Origin: a virus
Virus record (IMG/VR): IMGVR_UViG_3300034012_003042
Location: 1 to 34,959 of that record
DNA length: 34,959 bases
Reading direction: 5' to 3' (one strand)
Part shown: in pieces, positions 1-8,393 of the stretch
How positions within the stretch are numbered: position 1 is the stretch's first letter
How the letters are laid out: each line of letters opens with the position of its first letter
Translations under genes and position numbers: made by a program
Notes under the pieces: model-generated
What the model saw: the letters and a program-made list of their open reading frames with translations, nothing else
What the model was told of the DNA's origin: nothing
Database searches by the model: none

Positions 1-381
1 ATCCCAGACCGCGCGGATCTCGTCGACCTCGAAGAACTTCCGCACCTCCGCGGCATCGGCCGCGAACGCAACATCGGGCTTCTCGGGGTCCACCAGCGCG
101 CGAGTCAGCGTCTGCACCATGACCTCGAGGTTGAGGATGGCGTCGCCCGCGTCGCCGATGAGGTCTTCGCGCTGCCAGCCGCCCGTGCTGACCAGCCACT
201 TGATGGCGTCAGCGTGAGCTCGCGCCGCATCGTCAGCGGTGAGCGACCGCACCGCGAGCGGGAGCGTCGTGCGCCCGTCGTTGCGGGCGATCTCGATGGA
301 GAAGAGCTTGTGTGGGCGCACTCGCCCGGCGAGGAGCTTGGCGAGGGGAGAACCAACGCGGAACTGGTCGAGGGCGCTCAC
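1..381 (-). CDS. Putative tail assembly chaperone, 3' end cut off by the window
   Basis: An open frame of 127 codons runs from a GTG at 379-381 to the window edge without a stop. It begins 19 nt downstream of the tail tube gene. The product is soluble and mixed-charge (starts MSALDQFRVGSPLAKLLAGR) and resembles no enzyme I know. In contractile-tailed phages the gene between tail tube and tape measure encodes the tail assembly chaperone that coats the tape measure during tail polymerisation, often with a programmed frameshift near its end. The function is assigned from position only. Any frameshift site would lie outside the window. Confidence 0.55.
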   Translation of the reverse strand, partial: MSALDQFRVGSPLAKLLAGRVRPHKLFSIEIARNDGRTTLPLAVRSLTADDAARAHADAIKWLVSTGGWQREDLIGDAGDAILNLEVMVQTLTRALVDPEKPDVAFAADAAEVRKFFEVDEIRAVWD

Positions 382-400
382 GCCCGCGACCGTACCACGT

Positions 401-772
401 TCAGGCGATGGAGGTGATCTTGCCGTGGAACTCCCACGACACGCTGTTGGCGTCGGCGACCTTGGTGCCGATCTTCGCGGTGCGGATGTCGCCCGTGCAG
501 GTGTACATCTTCCCGGCGATCTTGAAGCCGAGCGTCACCACCGCCTGGGCGAGCGCGATGCCGACCCAGTCGAACTCCAGCCCGCTCTGCGGGACGGCGT
601 TCTCGACGCGCACCATCACCTTCTGCGGGCCGACGGAGAACCCCGCCGTGCCGAGGAGGAGCGTCTGGACGTCCTTGTTCTGGGTGTCGACGTCGAAGTC
701 GATGCTGGACGACTGGAGCACCGGCACGGCGTTGACCGTCACGAAGCCGGGGCCGCTGTAGATGGTTGCCAT
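401..772 (-). CDS. Phage tail tube protein
   Basis: A 123-residue protein immediately follows the sheath gene (2-nt gap). It is beta-rich, with motifs such as GPGFVTVNAVPVL near the N-terminus and a repeated pattern of short strands, as expected for the inner tube of a contractile tail. Length matches the Mu gpM / FII-like tube class (about 115-180 aa). Sheath followed by tube is the standard order in Mu-like and P2-like tails. Called on position, length and composition; no diagnostic motif was used. Confidence 0.75.
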   Translation of the reverse strand: MATIYSGPGFVTVNAVPVLQSSSIDFDVDTQNKDVQTLLLGTAGFSVGPQKVMVRVENAVPQSGLEFDWVGIALAQAVVTLGFKIAGKMYTCTGDIRTAKIGTKVADANSVSWEFHGKITSIA

Positions 773-774
773 GA

Positions 775-2385
775 TCAGAGGCTCGCGATCTGCCGGACGT
801 TGCCAGCGATGATGTGGAGCCCAGACACGGGCTCGCAGGGGATCTCACAGTTGAGTCGACCGGACACGACCGGGTCGGCCGCGACCACCAGCAGCGAGAC
901 GTTGGCGGTCACGTCGCGCAGGATGCTCCGCGCCTCGTAGGCCGAGAGGCGGTCGAGGATGACCGCGCGCACCAGCGACGGCGTGGTCACGCGAGGCGAC
1001 AGCGGCGGGTTGCCGTTGGCGCTGTCGGCCCCGAGCTTGAAGCCCGCGTAGGTCGTCGCGAGGTAGCCCTGGAGGTCGTCGGCGACGTAGTCGCAGGCCG
1101 TGACGAACTCCGTGTCGATGACCGCGAAGTTCGGCACGTTGTTGGCGAGCGACCTCGAGGTGACCGACCGCGCGAGGGCGCAGAAGCCGGGGCGCGCGGT
1201 CGAGGGGACCAGCACCGCGAGGCCGTTGTTGAGCGCGCTCTCGACCTCGGTGGCCGTGGGCTGATCGAGGGCCGCGGTTTGCGCTAGGATGGTGGCGAGC
1301 TGGCATCCGTCGAGGTTGGCCGCGGGGTCCGCGCTCTCGCCGACCAGCGACCCGCCGACGCTGCCGTCACCCGCGAGCCGCGCCGCCGCGAGCACCGCGG
1401 CGACCTCGGGGCCAGGCACCTTGGAGGCGAAGTGGAAGCCCACCTGCAGGCGCGCGGCGTTCTGCCCCGTCGCGAGGGTGATGGCGTTCGCCAGCGTGTC
1501 GATGGTCGCGCCGATGCCCTGCTGACGAAGGCCGACCGTGACGCCCGCGAGCGCGTCGAGGTGCGTGGCCAAGCGGGTCAGGTTGGTGCCGTCGTTGGAC
1601 GACACCACGATGCGGTTGTACCGCTGCGACGCGATGGCGGTGATGACGTTGGCGATGCTGTCCGCGGTCGTGCCGCCGGACAGCGGGAACTCGGTCCCGA
1701 TGACCGACCCGATGGACGTCCACTGGCCCGTGGTCGCGCCGGGCGAGGTGGTCGATGACCCGGTGATGCGGAGGGACACGGTGCCCAGCACGAAGTACGC
1801 GTCGACGATCAGGCTGTTGCCGCGCAGGCCCGCCATCTTGGCGGTGAAGGTCACGACGCCCGCCGCGAACTGCGCGTAGTACGGCAGATCGGCGGCGTCG
1901 TTGACGGCGGTGGCGACGGCGGTGGCGATGACGGTCGGCGTGTCGCCCGTCGAGACAGCGACCTCGATGGCCTGGTCGCAGAGGAGCAGCCGCACCGTGA
2001 ACGCCGCGGTCGCGGTCGTCGCGAACGTCAGGTCGGCAGTCGCGGCCGAGCCCGCGCTCACGGCGTTGGCCGCGAGGAAGAGGTTAGCCGCGGGGTACTG
2101 CGCGAAGACCGCGCGCGCCATGCGGTGAAGCTCGGAGCCCTGGCCGCAGAGGGTCAGCGCATCGTCGACCGACGCGCAGAACGTCGGGGTCGCGAGGGGC
2201 ATCGTGCCGTCCGAGACGTCGATCGTGGGCGCCGAGTCGCTGATGGCGACCTCGAGCTTGTTGCCGATGAGGAGGATGGACTCCGGTGCAGCGCCCGCGC
2301 TGGTGCCGGGGCCGCCGAGGATGACGTTGAGGTAGACGGCCGGCGTCTTGGTGGACGCGCTAAGCCCGGGGATGCTGATGCTCAT
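775..2385 (-). CDS. Contractile tail sheath protein
   Basis: A 536-residue protein begins MSISIPGLSASTKTPAVYLN, the short N-terminal strand-plus-proline pattern seen in Mu gpL-type sheaths. It contains an Ala/Thr/Val-rich variable central region (about residues 100-230) and a C-terminal part rich in invariant-looking segments such as YVADDLQGYLATTYAGFKLG and a DVTANVSLLVVAADPVVSGR stretch near the end. The length fits Mu-type sheaths (about 500 aa). It overlaps the upstream DUF2635-like gene by 4 nt and directly precedes the tube gene. The sheath polymer contracts around the tube during DNA injection. Confidence 0.85.
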   Translation of the reverse strand: MSISIPGLSASTKTPAVYLNVILGGPGTSAGAAPESILLIGNKLEVAISDSAPTIDVSDGTMPLATPTFCASVDDALTLCGQGSELHRMARAVFAQYPAANLFLAANAVSAGSAATADLTFATTATAAFTVRLLLCDQAIEVAVSTGDTPTVIATAVATAVNDAADLPYYAQFAAGVVTFTAKMAGLRGNSLIVDAYFVLGTVSLRITGSSTTSPGATTGQWTSIGSVIGTEFPLSGGTTADSIANVITAIASQRYNRIVVSSNDGTNLTRLATHLDALAGVTVGLRQQGIGATIDTLANAITLATGQNAARLQVGFHFASKVPGPEVAAVLAAARLAGDGSVGGSLVGESADPAANLDGCQLATILAQTAALDQPTATEVESALNNGLAVLVPSTARPGFCALARSVTSRSLANNVPNFAVIDTEFVTACDYVADDLQGYLATTYAGFKLGADSANGNPPLSPRVTTPSLVRAVILDRLSAYEARSILRDVTANVSLLVVAADPVVSGRLNCEIPCEPVSGLHIIAGNVRQIASL

Positions 2386-2585
2386 GAGTGCTCCTGCTCT
2401 GCGACGAGCGTGATGTCGCCGCGCAGAATGGCGCGGCGGTAGTGTGTGTGGTCGCGGACTAGCTCGCCGCCGGGGAGCGCCACGCCGCTCTTGTCGCGCG
2501 CCGCGAAGCGACCGCGGACAGCGATGCCGCGAGCGTCCACCAGCGAGAAGAGACGGCCCTCTATGGCCTGGATGAGTAGCATCAT
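2382..2585 (-). CDS. Small DUF2635-like tail-neck protein (Mu gp38 position)
   Basis: A 67-residue protein lies between the tail terminator and the sheath and overlaps both by 4 nt. Its C-terminal half (GGELVRDHTHYRRAILRGDI) resembles the DUF2635 signature G-x-x-V-(P)-x-x-x-Y-x-R-R-x-x-x-GD. DUF2635 proteins occupy this position in Mu-like phages; their role is not established. The assignment rests on this short motif and on synteny. Confidence 0.6.
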   Translation of the reverse strand: MMLLIQAIEGRLFSLVDARGIAVRGRFAARDKSGVALPGGELVRDHTHYRRAILRGDITLVAEQEHS

Positions 2586-3199
2586 GGGTTGGGCTCCGAG
2601 GTGAACGGCGAGAGCGGGTTGGACGTGTAGCCGGTGCCCGTCAGGTTGACGTCCCCGACGATGGGGTCGAGCAACGGAAGCGCCGCGCCGGGGTCCGCGT
2701 TGGCTGCTAGCGGGAGGTCGCGCATGGCCTCGACCCGCGCGGCGTAGGCGTACACCACGCCCGCCTCGACGAGCTCGGGGGTGATCGAAGAGACTCGCGT
2801 CGGGCGCTCATTGTAGAGCCCTACGACCAACAACCCGTTGGTCGCGCCCATCGCAACGTCCAGGAGTTGGAGGATGCCCGGTGCGCCGACCGCGCTGGCG
2901 TTGATCGCATCGTCGATCTCGCGAGGCTCCTCGCTCACAACGATGACCGACCACGTTGCGACGCCGCGGTCCTCGATGCCCGCCATGAGGGTGTTCACGA
3001 TGCGCGTCGGCACCTCGCCGTCGAAGCGGAGCAACACCGCAGGGTACTGCGACCCGCACACGCGCGACAGCCCCTCCCGGGTCACTGGACCGGCGTAGCG
3101 GGTGGCGACGGCGAACGGGAGGATCGCGGTCTGCGGGGCCGCTACGCACGCCGTCAGAGCGGCCAGGAGGGCGGTGTCGATGGATGCGAGCGTAGTCAC
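2582..3199 (-). CDS. Mu gp37-like (DUF1834) tail terminator candidate
   Basis: A 205-residue protein starts MTTLASIDTALLAALTACVA and has the alternating helix/strand layout of the gp37/DUF1834 family, including a central RFDGEVPTRIVNTLMAGIED segment followed by a WSVIVVSEEPRE strand. In Mu-like phages this gene sits just upstream of DUF2635 and the sheath and caps the finished tail at the neck. Overlaps of 4 nt on both sides show translational coupling. Assigned from synteny plus overall similarity. Confidence 0.6.
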   Translation of the reverse strand: MTTLASIDTALLAALTACVAAPQTAILPFAVATRYAGPVTREGLSRVCGSQYPAVLLRFDGEVPTRIVNTLMAGIEDRGVATWSVIVVSEEPREIDDAINASAVGAPGILQLLDVAMGATNGLLVVGLYNERPTRVSSITPELVEAGVVYAYAARVEAMRDLPLAANADPGAALPLLDPIVGDVNLTGTGYTSNPLSPFTSEPNP

Positions 3200-3603
3200 A
3201 GGTTCTCGATGGCGCCCACCATGGACGCCTCTACGATGCGGGCGACAGTATCACCCTCCGCGGCCCACGGGGGGGAGACGCGGTAGGAACCCTGCCTCGT
3301 CTTGTCCGAAAGGAACGGGTACGGCCTGTTGGGCCTCCCAGTGCGGTGGTTGATGCTCGTGCCCTGGTCCACGTAGGACCCGTAGTGCATGCCGCCGTCG
3401 ACGCGGATGGTGTACCCGCCCTCGAAGCTGCCAGCGGTGAACTGGTACTCGGTGTTTCGCTGCAGCCGGTACGTGCGGTTGGTGTACGGGTGGTTGGCGC
3501 GGGCGTACCACGCGACCAGACGACCGCCGCCCGCGAGCGCCGGGGGGAGCGAGCGCACGACCGCGGAGCGCATCGCGTCGATGCTAGCGGCGAGGCCGAG
3601 CAT
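3196..3603 (-). CDS. HK97 gp10-like head-tail joining / tail completion protein
   Basis: A 135-residue protein with the motif MHYGSYVDQGTS...GRPNRPYPFL around residues 70-97. This resembles the Y-x-x-Y-V-E-x-G-(T/S) followed by R-P-x-x-x-(P)-F-L signature of gp10/gpG-type neck proteins. It sits between the gp36-like and gp37-like genes, where Mu-like phages carry their tail-completion gene. The ATG at 3601-3603 overlaps the upstream stop. Role in the head-tail connector is inferred from the family and the position. Confidence 0.6.
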   Translation of the reverse strand: MLGLAASIDAMRSAVVRSLPPALAGGGRLVAWYARANHPYTNRTYRLQRNTEYQFTAGSFEGGYTIRVDGGMHYGSYVDQGTSINHRTGRPNRPYPFLSDKTRQGSYRVSPPWAAEGDTVARIVEASMVGAIENL

Positions 3604-4085
3604 CAGAACATGCCCGTGACTTTGTAGTCGGCGACGCGGCCCCAGACGTTCGTCTCTTGCCCATCGGGCGCGAGCGCGTTGTTGACCCGCGCTCGAGGGT
3701 TGGGCGGCGCGTTGGTCGAGCCCGCGGCGCGGGCGTCGGCATCGCGGTTGAGTTGCTTGATGAGCTCGCGGGCGCGCTTGCCCTGCTCGGCGAATGCGCC
3801 CGACTCATCCCAGACTCCGTGACGGCGCGCGGCGATCTCGCACGCGAGGTCCACCACGCACCCGACCATCGCCGGGTCGAGGGTGTCGGTCGTCGTGTAG
3901 ATGCCCGCCGGGAAGGCCACGCGCGTCATCGTGCGGAAGAGGCTGTTGGCCTCGGCCAGGCACAGGTCGCGAAAGCTGGTGTCGGGGGTCGCGCCGCCGT
4001 TCTTCGCGAACAGCCTCGCATACATGGCGGTAGACAGCCGCGCCGTCAGGTCGGTGGAGGTCGCGATCGTAGTCTGTTCAGCCAC
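3603..4085 (-). CDS. Mu gp36-like (DUF1320) head completion candidate
   Basis: A 160-residue, largely alpha-helical protein (e.g. SFRDLCLAEANSLFRTMTRV, residues about 37-56, then a DLACEIAARRHGVW helix) with a proline-rich, probably flexible C-terminus. Genes of this type (DUF1320/gp6-like adaptor) follow the capsid gene in Mu-like phages and form the adaptor ring below the portal. It starts at a GTG at 4083-4085, 8 nt inside the end of the preceding small gene. The call is based on position and helical architecture. Confidence 0.5.
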   Translation of the reverse strand: MAEQTTIATSTDLTARLSTAMYARLFAKNGGATPDTSFRDLCLAEANSLFRTMTRVAFPAGIYTTTDTLDPAMVGCVVDLACEIAARRHGVWDESGAFAEQGKRARELIKQLNRDADARAAGSTNAPPNPRARVNNALAPDGQETNVWGRVADYKVTGMF

Positions 4086-4275
4086 AGTCGTACTCCCTGC
4101 CCTGGACGAAGCCGTCTAGTGCCACGCGCTCGGGGATCTCTTGCCCCGGCTCGTAGGTCACGCCCGCATGGATGGTCACGCGAGCGAAGTAGCGCACCTG
4201 CGCCAGAGGTGTCTCTACCTCTGGCGCGGGCGCGACGACAAGCGCCGCCACTGGCTGTGCACGGCGCTTGCTCAT
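4078..4275 (-). CDS. Small hypothetical protein downstream of the major capsid gene
   Basis: A 65-residue protein starting MSKRRAQPVAALVV at an ATG one nucleotide after the capsid stop codon. It has a basic N-terminus and a C-terminal segment (ARVTIHAGVTYEPGQEIP) that looks like a single small beta module. Mu-like phages often have a short gene here (gp35 position), but I see no convincing match to gp35. Function unknown; its tight spacing implies co-expression with the capsid. Confidence 0.55.
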   Translation of the reverse strand: MSKRRAQPVAALVVAPAPEVETPLAQVRYFARVTIHAGVTYEPGQEIPERVALDGFVQGREYDCG

Positions 4276-4276
4276 G

Positions 4277-5305
4277 TCAGGACACGCAGGTGGTGTAGAG
4301 GAAGCCGGTGGTGGCGCCACCGATCACGAACTCCGAGTCGGAGTGCGAGGTCTTGATGAACACGCCGCCGCGCACGCCGCGGAGGCTGTCGACGATCTCG
4401 GTGGTCTCCATCGAGCCGAAGCGGAAGGTGTAGCCGAACGTGCGGGTCGCGCGCGGCGACGGGGTCCGCTCCACGCGGATGAGCGCGGTGGACTTGCCCC
4501 AGAGGTAGTCGCTCGAGGCCGACGCGCCTTCGTGCGCCGAGTTGTACTTGGCGCGGCCGATCACGACGTTGTCGAGGCCGAACGCCTCCGCGAAGAGCTG
4601 CTCGTTCACGCGGAGCGGCACATCGCCCATCGTGGTCGCGGAGCGCGAGAGGATGTACTGCAGCACCTTCGGGTGGTTGCGGAGCTTGATCCAGACCTGC
4701 GCGCCGATCACCATGGTGTTGGGGCGCACGAAGCAGGACTCGATGGCGTCCTCGATCTTCTGGATGGGGTCCGAGGTCGCGACGTCCCAGCGGTCGGCGC
4801 CCGAGAGGGCGGCGGTGTTGGAGCCGTAGTTGCCCGACGCGAACGCCACGTCCGCGACCCGCTTCTCACGCGCGAGCATGAGGAAGTTCATCACGATGTC
4901 CTGCGCGTAGATTTTGGGCTGGAGCGGCGCATCGGCGTTGGCGATCTCGTCGTTGGAGACGAAGTCCATCAGCGCGTAGTCGCTGACCGCGTAGGTGAGC
5001 GACGACTCGATGTTGTACTTGACCTCGCCGGGCATGCCGCGGGGCGAGGCGACCGCGGAGGCCGCGACCTCCTGCATCGTGGTCACCGGGAACGAGAAGA
5101 TCTTGTCCGAGCGGTGCTTGACGCTCAGGACGGGCAGCACGCTGTCCGCGATGTACTCGCGGTTGTTGTACTGCACCGCCAGGTTGGTCAGCGCGCGGTC
5201 GATGTGGACGGCGCTCGGGGAGAGCGACATCAGGTGGGCGGCTTCGGCGGCGCCGATGCCGTGCGATGCGAGCATCGCGGCCTGGAGGTTTTGGATGGAG
5301 GTCAT
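4277..5305 (-). CDS. Major capsid protein (HK97 fold, gpE/Mu gp34-like)
   Basis: A 342-residue protein lying between the decoration protein and the head-completion genes. Recognisable features of gpE/Mu-type capsid proteins are the N-terminal arm, a VQYNNREYIADSVLPVLSV segment (about residues 43-61), a central spine helix region (MNFLMLAREKRVADVAF) and a C-terminal FRFGSMETTEIVDSLRG. Length matches the family (about 305-345 aa). It forms the capsomers of the icosahedral head. An ATG at 5303-5305 follows a 12-nt gap after the decoration gene. Confidence 0.85.
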   Translation of the reverse strand: MTSIQNLQAAMLASHGIGAAEAAHLMSLSPSAVHIDRALTNLAVQYNNREYIADSVLPVLSVKHRSDKIFSFPVTTMQEVAASAVASPRGMPGEVKYNIESSLTYAVSDYALMDFVSNDEIANADAPLQPKIYAQDIVMNFLMLAREKRVADVAFASGNYGSNTAALSGADRWDVATSDPIQKIEDAIESCFVRPNTMVIGAQVWIKLRNHPKVLQYILSRSATTMGDVPLRVNEQLFAEAFGLDNVVIGRAKYNSAHEGASASSDYLWGKSTALIRVERTPSPRATRTFGYTFRFGSMETTEIVDSLRGVRGGVFIKTSHSDSEFVIGGATTGFLYTTCVS

Positions 5306-5317
5306 GATGGTTCCTGA

Positions 5318-5728
5318 TCAGCCCTGGAGGCTACCGATGCGGATGTCGATGGCGACGCGCTCGCCCGACGAAGCGGACTCCATCGCGTAGCCGATGGTGG
5401 CCACGTTGCTGCCCGCGCTCGGGGCCGCGACGATGACGCCGCCGCTCGAGTTGCCCACGGTGAGGAGCTGCCCGCGGGTGATGCTGCCCGCGGCGACGCC
5501 GGGGAAGATGCCCGAGGTCACGACGTCCGCGCCGGTCTGGGTCGAGACGACGGCCTGGTGCGACAGGCCGAGGATGGCGATGCTGGTCGGGTCGGGGCTC
5601 GCGCCCGCGGGGAGCGCGGCGGCGTTGTCAGCGCCCGTGGCGTTGACGAGGACGGCACCCTCGACCGCGGTGAGCGAGCTCACGGCGAACGGGGCGACAG
5701 ACTGCGGGGTGCGACGAGAAGTGGTCAT
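5318..5728 (-). CDS. Capsid decoration / cement protein (DUF2190-like)
   Basis: A 136-residue Ala/Gly/Ser-rich beta protein located directly upstream of the major capsid gene and downstream of the protease/scaffold gene. The pattern GSITRGQLLTVGNSSGGVI followed by SNVATIGYAMESASSGERVA matches the layout of DUF2190/decoration proteins (capsid-stabilising cement; x-x-G-x-A-x-x-x-A-x-x-G-x-x-V). Co-expression with the capsid is implied by spacing. Assigned by synteny and composition. Confidence 0.65.
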   Translation of the reverse strand: MTTSRRTPQSVAPFAVSSLTAVEGAVLVNATGADNAAALPAGASPDPTSIAILGLSHQAVVSTQTGADVVTSGIFPGVAAGSITRGQLLTVGNSSGGVIVAAPSAGSNVATIGYAMESASSGERVAIDIRIGSLQG

Positions 5729-5733
5729 GGCGA

Positions 5734-6219
5734 TCAGCCTCCGAGTGCGGCGGTGAGGGGAGCAAGAGCCTCATCGCGGAGATCGCGCGAGGCACGGAGC
5801 AGGGCGTCCTTGTAGGTCATGCCGTGCGCCGACATGAGGGCCGCGGCGCGCGAGTCGGCGGCATCGGCGTGACGGACGGGGGTGGCCACGCGCGACACCG
5901 GGGCGCCGCCCTGGGGCGACACGCGGGCGCTCATGAGCTTGGCGTCGGACGCGGGCGCCTCGACGGCCGGGAACAGCGCGTCGAAGGTGCCGCGGTCGGC
6001 GCGGCAGAGCTTGGCGAGGCGGTCGCGCGAGGCGGCGGGGGCGCGGCCCTCGGCGATGACGCGGTCGCTGCACTGCGCGGCTTCGGCCATCTGGCTCATC
6101 TCCATGCGCTCCATCATCGCCTCGAGGGCGGCGATGATCTCGCTGTCGGGGCTGGCCGGGTCCATCTGCATCCTGGAGGCGAGGCCCGCCAGCATGCTCT
6201 TCATCTTCTCGGGTTCCAT
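5734..6219 (-). CDS. Possible internally initiated scaffold protein (Mu gpZ-like)
   Basis: An in-frame ATG at residue 288 of the protease gene (start MEPEKMKSMLAGLASRMQMD) is preceded by AAGGA about 10 nt upstream. Initiation here would give a 161-residue product holding only the helical scaffold region. In Mu (I/Z) and lambda (C/Nu3) the scaffold is made exactly this way from inside the protease gene. The start and its ribosome binding site are visible; that it is used is inference. Confidence 0.4.
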   Translation of the reverse strand: MEPEKMKSMLAGLASRMQMDPASPDSEIIAALEAMMERMEMSQMAEAAQCSDRVIAEGRAPAASRDRLAKLCRADRGTFDALFPAVEAPASDAKLMSARVSPQGGAPVSRVATPVRHADAADSRAAALMSAHGMTYKDALLRASRDLRDEALAPLTAALGG

Positions 6220-7080
6220 GGTCTTGTCTTCCTTGACCGCAGCGGCGGTCGGTACGTGGACGCTCTCGGGAGCGAGAGACGCCGCTATCGGGTCGCGTGC
6301 GGTCAGCGCCGCCATCCCGTCCAAGAACGGCCGGTTGGTCAGCGCGACAGAGGTTAGCTTCGGGCCGATGCCCTCGCCGGATGCGGGGTCGATCGCGCCG
6401 AACACCACCGCGGGCGAGCAGTACGCGTACTGCCCCATGCGGATGCGCTCTACGGCCTGCGGGTCGACCCAGTCAACGGAGGCGTACAGACCGGCCTCGC
6501 CGCGGTTCTCGAGGTGCGTGATCCACCCGACCGCGGGCGCGCCGTTCTGCATCACGCCGGGTGCCGTTGGCATCTCGCTGGCGTGCTCGTAGTCGACCGG
6601 GACGCGACGGTTCTCGGTCGCGTCGAAGTTGCGGATGATCGCGTCGAAGGTCGCCGGGTCGAAGGCGAAAGCGCCCTGCGAATGCCCATCGTAGGTGCCG
6701 CATCGCGCCACTTGGATGACGCTCTGCGAGACGGGGTCCGCGGTCATCGTGATCGCGCAAGACATCTGCCGGGAATCCATCTGCTCCACCACCTTCTTCG
6801 CCCACGCGTAGCCAGCGTCACCGCCCCACCCGTGCCAGGCTTGCCAGCCCTTGCCCTGCTCATCCCAGGTGCTGCCCTGCTTGTCGATCTCATGGCGGGC
6901 GAAGAACGAAACCATGCGCCGCACAGTCTCGGGGGAGAGCGCCTTGCCGTTGGCGAGGTCGCGGGCGCGCGCGATGCCCACGGCCGTCATCCCGCGCTCG
7001 CTCGGCGGCTTCGTGGCGCGTACCTCGAGGGCGCGGCGCGCGGCCTCCTGCGCGGCCTTGGGTGGCGTCAGGTCGATCAT
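5734..7080 (-). CDS. Head maturation protease-scaffold fusion with an extra N-terminal domain (Mu gpI-like)
   Basis: A 448-residue protein in three parts. Residues 1-105 form an extra domain rich in Trp/Gly (AWHGWGGDAGYAWAKKVVEQM). Residues about 106-265 resemble Mu gpI-type proteases, with VDYEHASE (D163, H166) and YAYCSPAV (S222) as plausible catalytic residues. Residues about 288-448 are helical and Met/Glu/Ala-rich, like a scaffold. It starts at an ATG overlapping the portal stop by 4 nt. It would act inside the procapsid, degrading scaffold before packaging. No separate MuF (gp30) head morphogenesis gene is present between it and the portal. Confidence 0.75.
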   Translation of the reverse strand: MIDLTPPKAAQEAARRALEVRATKPPSERGMTAVGIARARDLANGKALSPETVRRMVSFFARHEIDKQGSTWDEQGKGWQAWHGWGGDAGYAWAKKVVEQMDSRQMSCAITMTADPVSQSVIQVARCGTYDGHSQGAFAFDPATFDAIIRNFDATENRRVPVDYEHASEMPTAPGVMQNGAPAVGWITHLENRGEAGLYASVDWVDPQAVERIRMGQYAYCSPAVVFGAIDPASGEGIGPKLTSVALTNRPFLDGMAALTARDPIAASLAPESVHVPTAAAVKEDKTMEPEKMKSMLAGLASRMQMDPASPDSEIIAALEAMMERMEMSQMAEAAQCSDRVIAEGRAPAASRDRLAKLCRADRGTFDALFPAVEAPASDAKLMSARVSPQGGAPVSRVATPVRHADAADSRAAALMSAHGMTYKDALLRASRDLRDEALAPLTAALGG

Positions 7081-8393
7081 CGCGGCACCAGGAGGGCGTC
7101 ACCCGCGAGCGGCTCGGGCAACTGCAGCATCTCGCGTGCATCGCGCTGCGACACCTGGACGCCCGCGCGCACGGCCACGTCGAGTCGCTTGGCGAGCTCG
7201 GTGAGGTCTTGCGCCGGGTCGGTGGCGAAGACGATCCGCGGCACAGGCGTCCCGCGCCCGAACATCCTCTCGACCATCGGGCGCAGCAGGTCGCGCCGCA
7301 GGGTGCTAGCAACGGCCTCCGCATCGCCGCGGGCGATCATCAGCGTGACGCGCTCGTGCACCTCGCCGAGAGCTCTGTTGCCGCCGTTCTCGCCGACCTC
7401 CGCGGAGAGCGTCGAGCCCACGACGGCCTTGCTCATCTCGCCGTTGCAGAGCGCGACCAGGTGCTCGTGCAGCGCGTTGACGTTGGGGGCGTCGAGCACC
7501 GTCAGCTTGGTGGTGTCGGGGATGACGATGGAGACCGTCGAGCTCATCGCCTCGATGGCCTCCTGCAGCGCCGTTACGTCCTCGGGGGAGGACCGCACCG
7601 GGCTGTCCGGCGTCGAGCCGCTGGAGTACTCGCCAACGCGCAGACCGCGACCAGCCCACTCGGTCAACGCGAGGAGGTCGCGCATGCCGAACTTCTTGAA
7701 GAGCGCGTACCAGCACACCGTGCGCCCGATGCCCTCGCGGGTCGGGTAGCCGCCGCGGATGCGCGGCCGGTGCACGATAAACTTGCCGCTCGGGAACACG
7801 TCCAGCGGCACGCCCGGGAAGAGGGCGAACGCGCGCTCCGCTGCGGTCTGCTCCGCGGCGATCGCGTAGCCGCTGCCCGTCGCGTCCCAGAGGTGGATGC
7901 GCCAGTCGGTCGCGTAGGCGAGGCGCCGCGGGTGGACGAACTCGATCGCCTCGGGGCGCCGGCCGTCAGGCGACCAGATGACCTCTGCGACCGCGCGCCC
8001 GTAGTAGACCGCGGTCTGCATGTGGTGGAGGAGGTCGCGGAACGACAGCGCCATGTCGCCGCGCGACTCCAGATCGTTGAGCGCGGTCGTAACGTAGTCG
8101 GTGACGCGCTGGTCATCGCCGATGATCTGCCACGCGCTCCCGGCGACTAGCGCCTCGCGTTGGAAGAGCACCGAATGCAGATGCGGGTCGGTCTCGCGGA
8201 GCTCATCGAGCACGTCGATCCACTGCCACAGGTAGCCGATGTCGGCCTGTCGCTGGACCGCGGAGAGCGCCTGCGGGGTGAGCGCGGACCCCAGCCGGTA
8301 CTGGAAGCGGTCGTTGTACGGCGCGCGCGCCAGGAACGCCGATGGCGGCGCCTGTAGGGCGGCGTACTCAGAGCGGGAGAGGGGGGCTACCAT
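7077..8393 (-). CDS. Portal protein (DUF935, Mu gp29-like)
   Basis: A 438-residue protein beginning MVAPLSRSEY. Segments typical of the DUF935 portal family include ETDPHLHSVLFQREALVAG (about residues 65-83), FRDLLHHMQTAVYYGRAVAE, FVHPRRLAY, GKFIVHRPR and GEMSKAVVGSTLSAEVGENG. It assembles as a dodecamer at the packaging vertex. The start ATG lies inside the last codons of the large terminase gene (7-nt overlap). Its stop overlaps the protease start by 4 nt. Terminase, portal, protease is canonical head-gene order. Confidence 0.85.
   Translation of the reverse strand: MVAPLSRSEYAALQAPPSAFLARAPYNDRFQYRLGSALTPQALSAVQRQADIGYLWQWIDVLDELRETDPHLHSVLFQREALVAGSAWQIIGDDQRVTDYVTTALNDLESRGDMALSFRDLLHHMQTAVYYGRAVAEVIWSPDGRRPEAIEFVHPRRLAYATDWRIHLWDATGSGYAIAAEQTAAERAFALFPGVPLDVFPSGKFIVHRPRIRGGYPTREGIGRTVCWYALFKKFGMRDLLALTEWAGRGLRVGEYSSGSTPDSPVRSSPEDVTALQEAIEAMSSTVSIVIPDTTKLTVLDAPNVNALHEHLVALCNGEMSKAVVGSTLSAEVGENGGNRALGEVHERVTLMIARGDAEAVASTLRRDLLRPMVERMFGRGTPVPRIVFATDPAQDLTELAKRLDVAVRAGVQVSQRDAREMLQLPEPLAGDALLVPR

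Noticed and set aside
4268-5317. Long plus-strand open frame (349 codons) opposite the capsid gene
   Set aside because: High GC leaves long antisense frames open. Composition is His/Arg/Val/Gly-rich shadow sequence, and the minus strand codes for a clear capsid protein.
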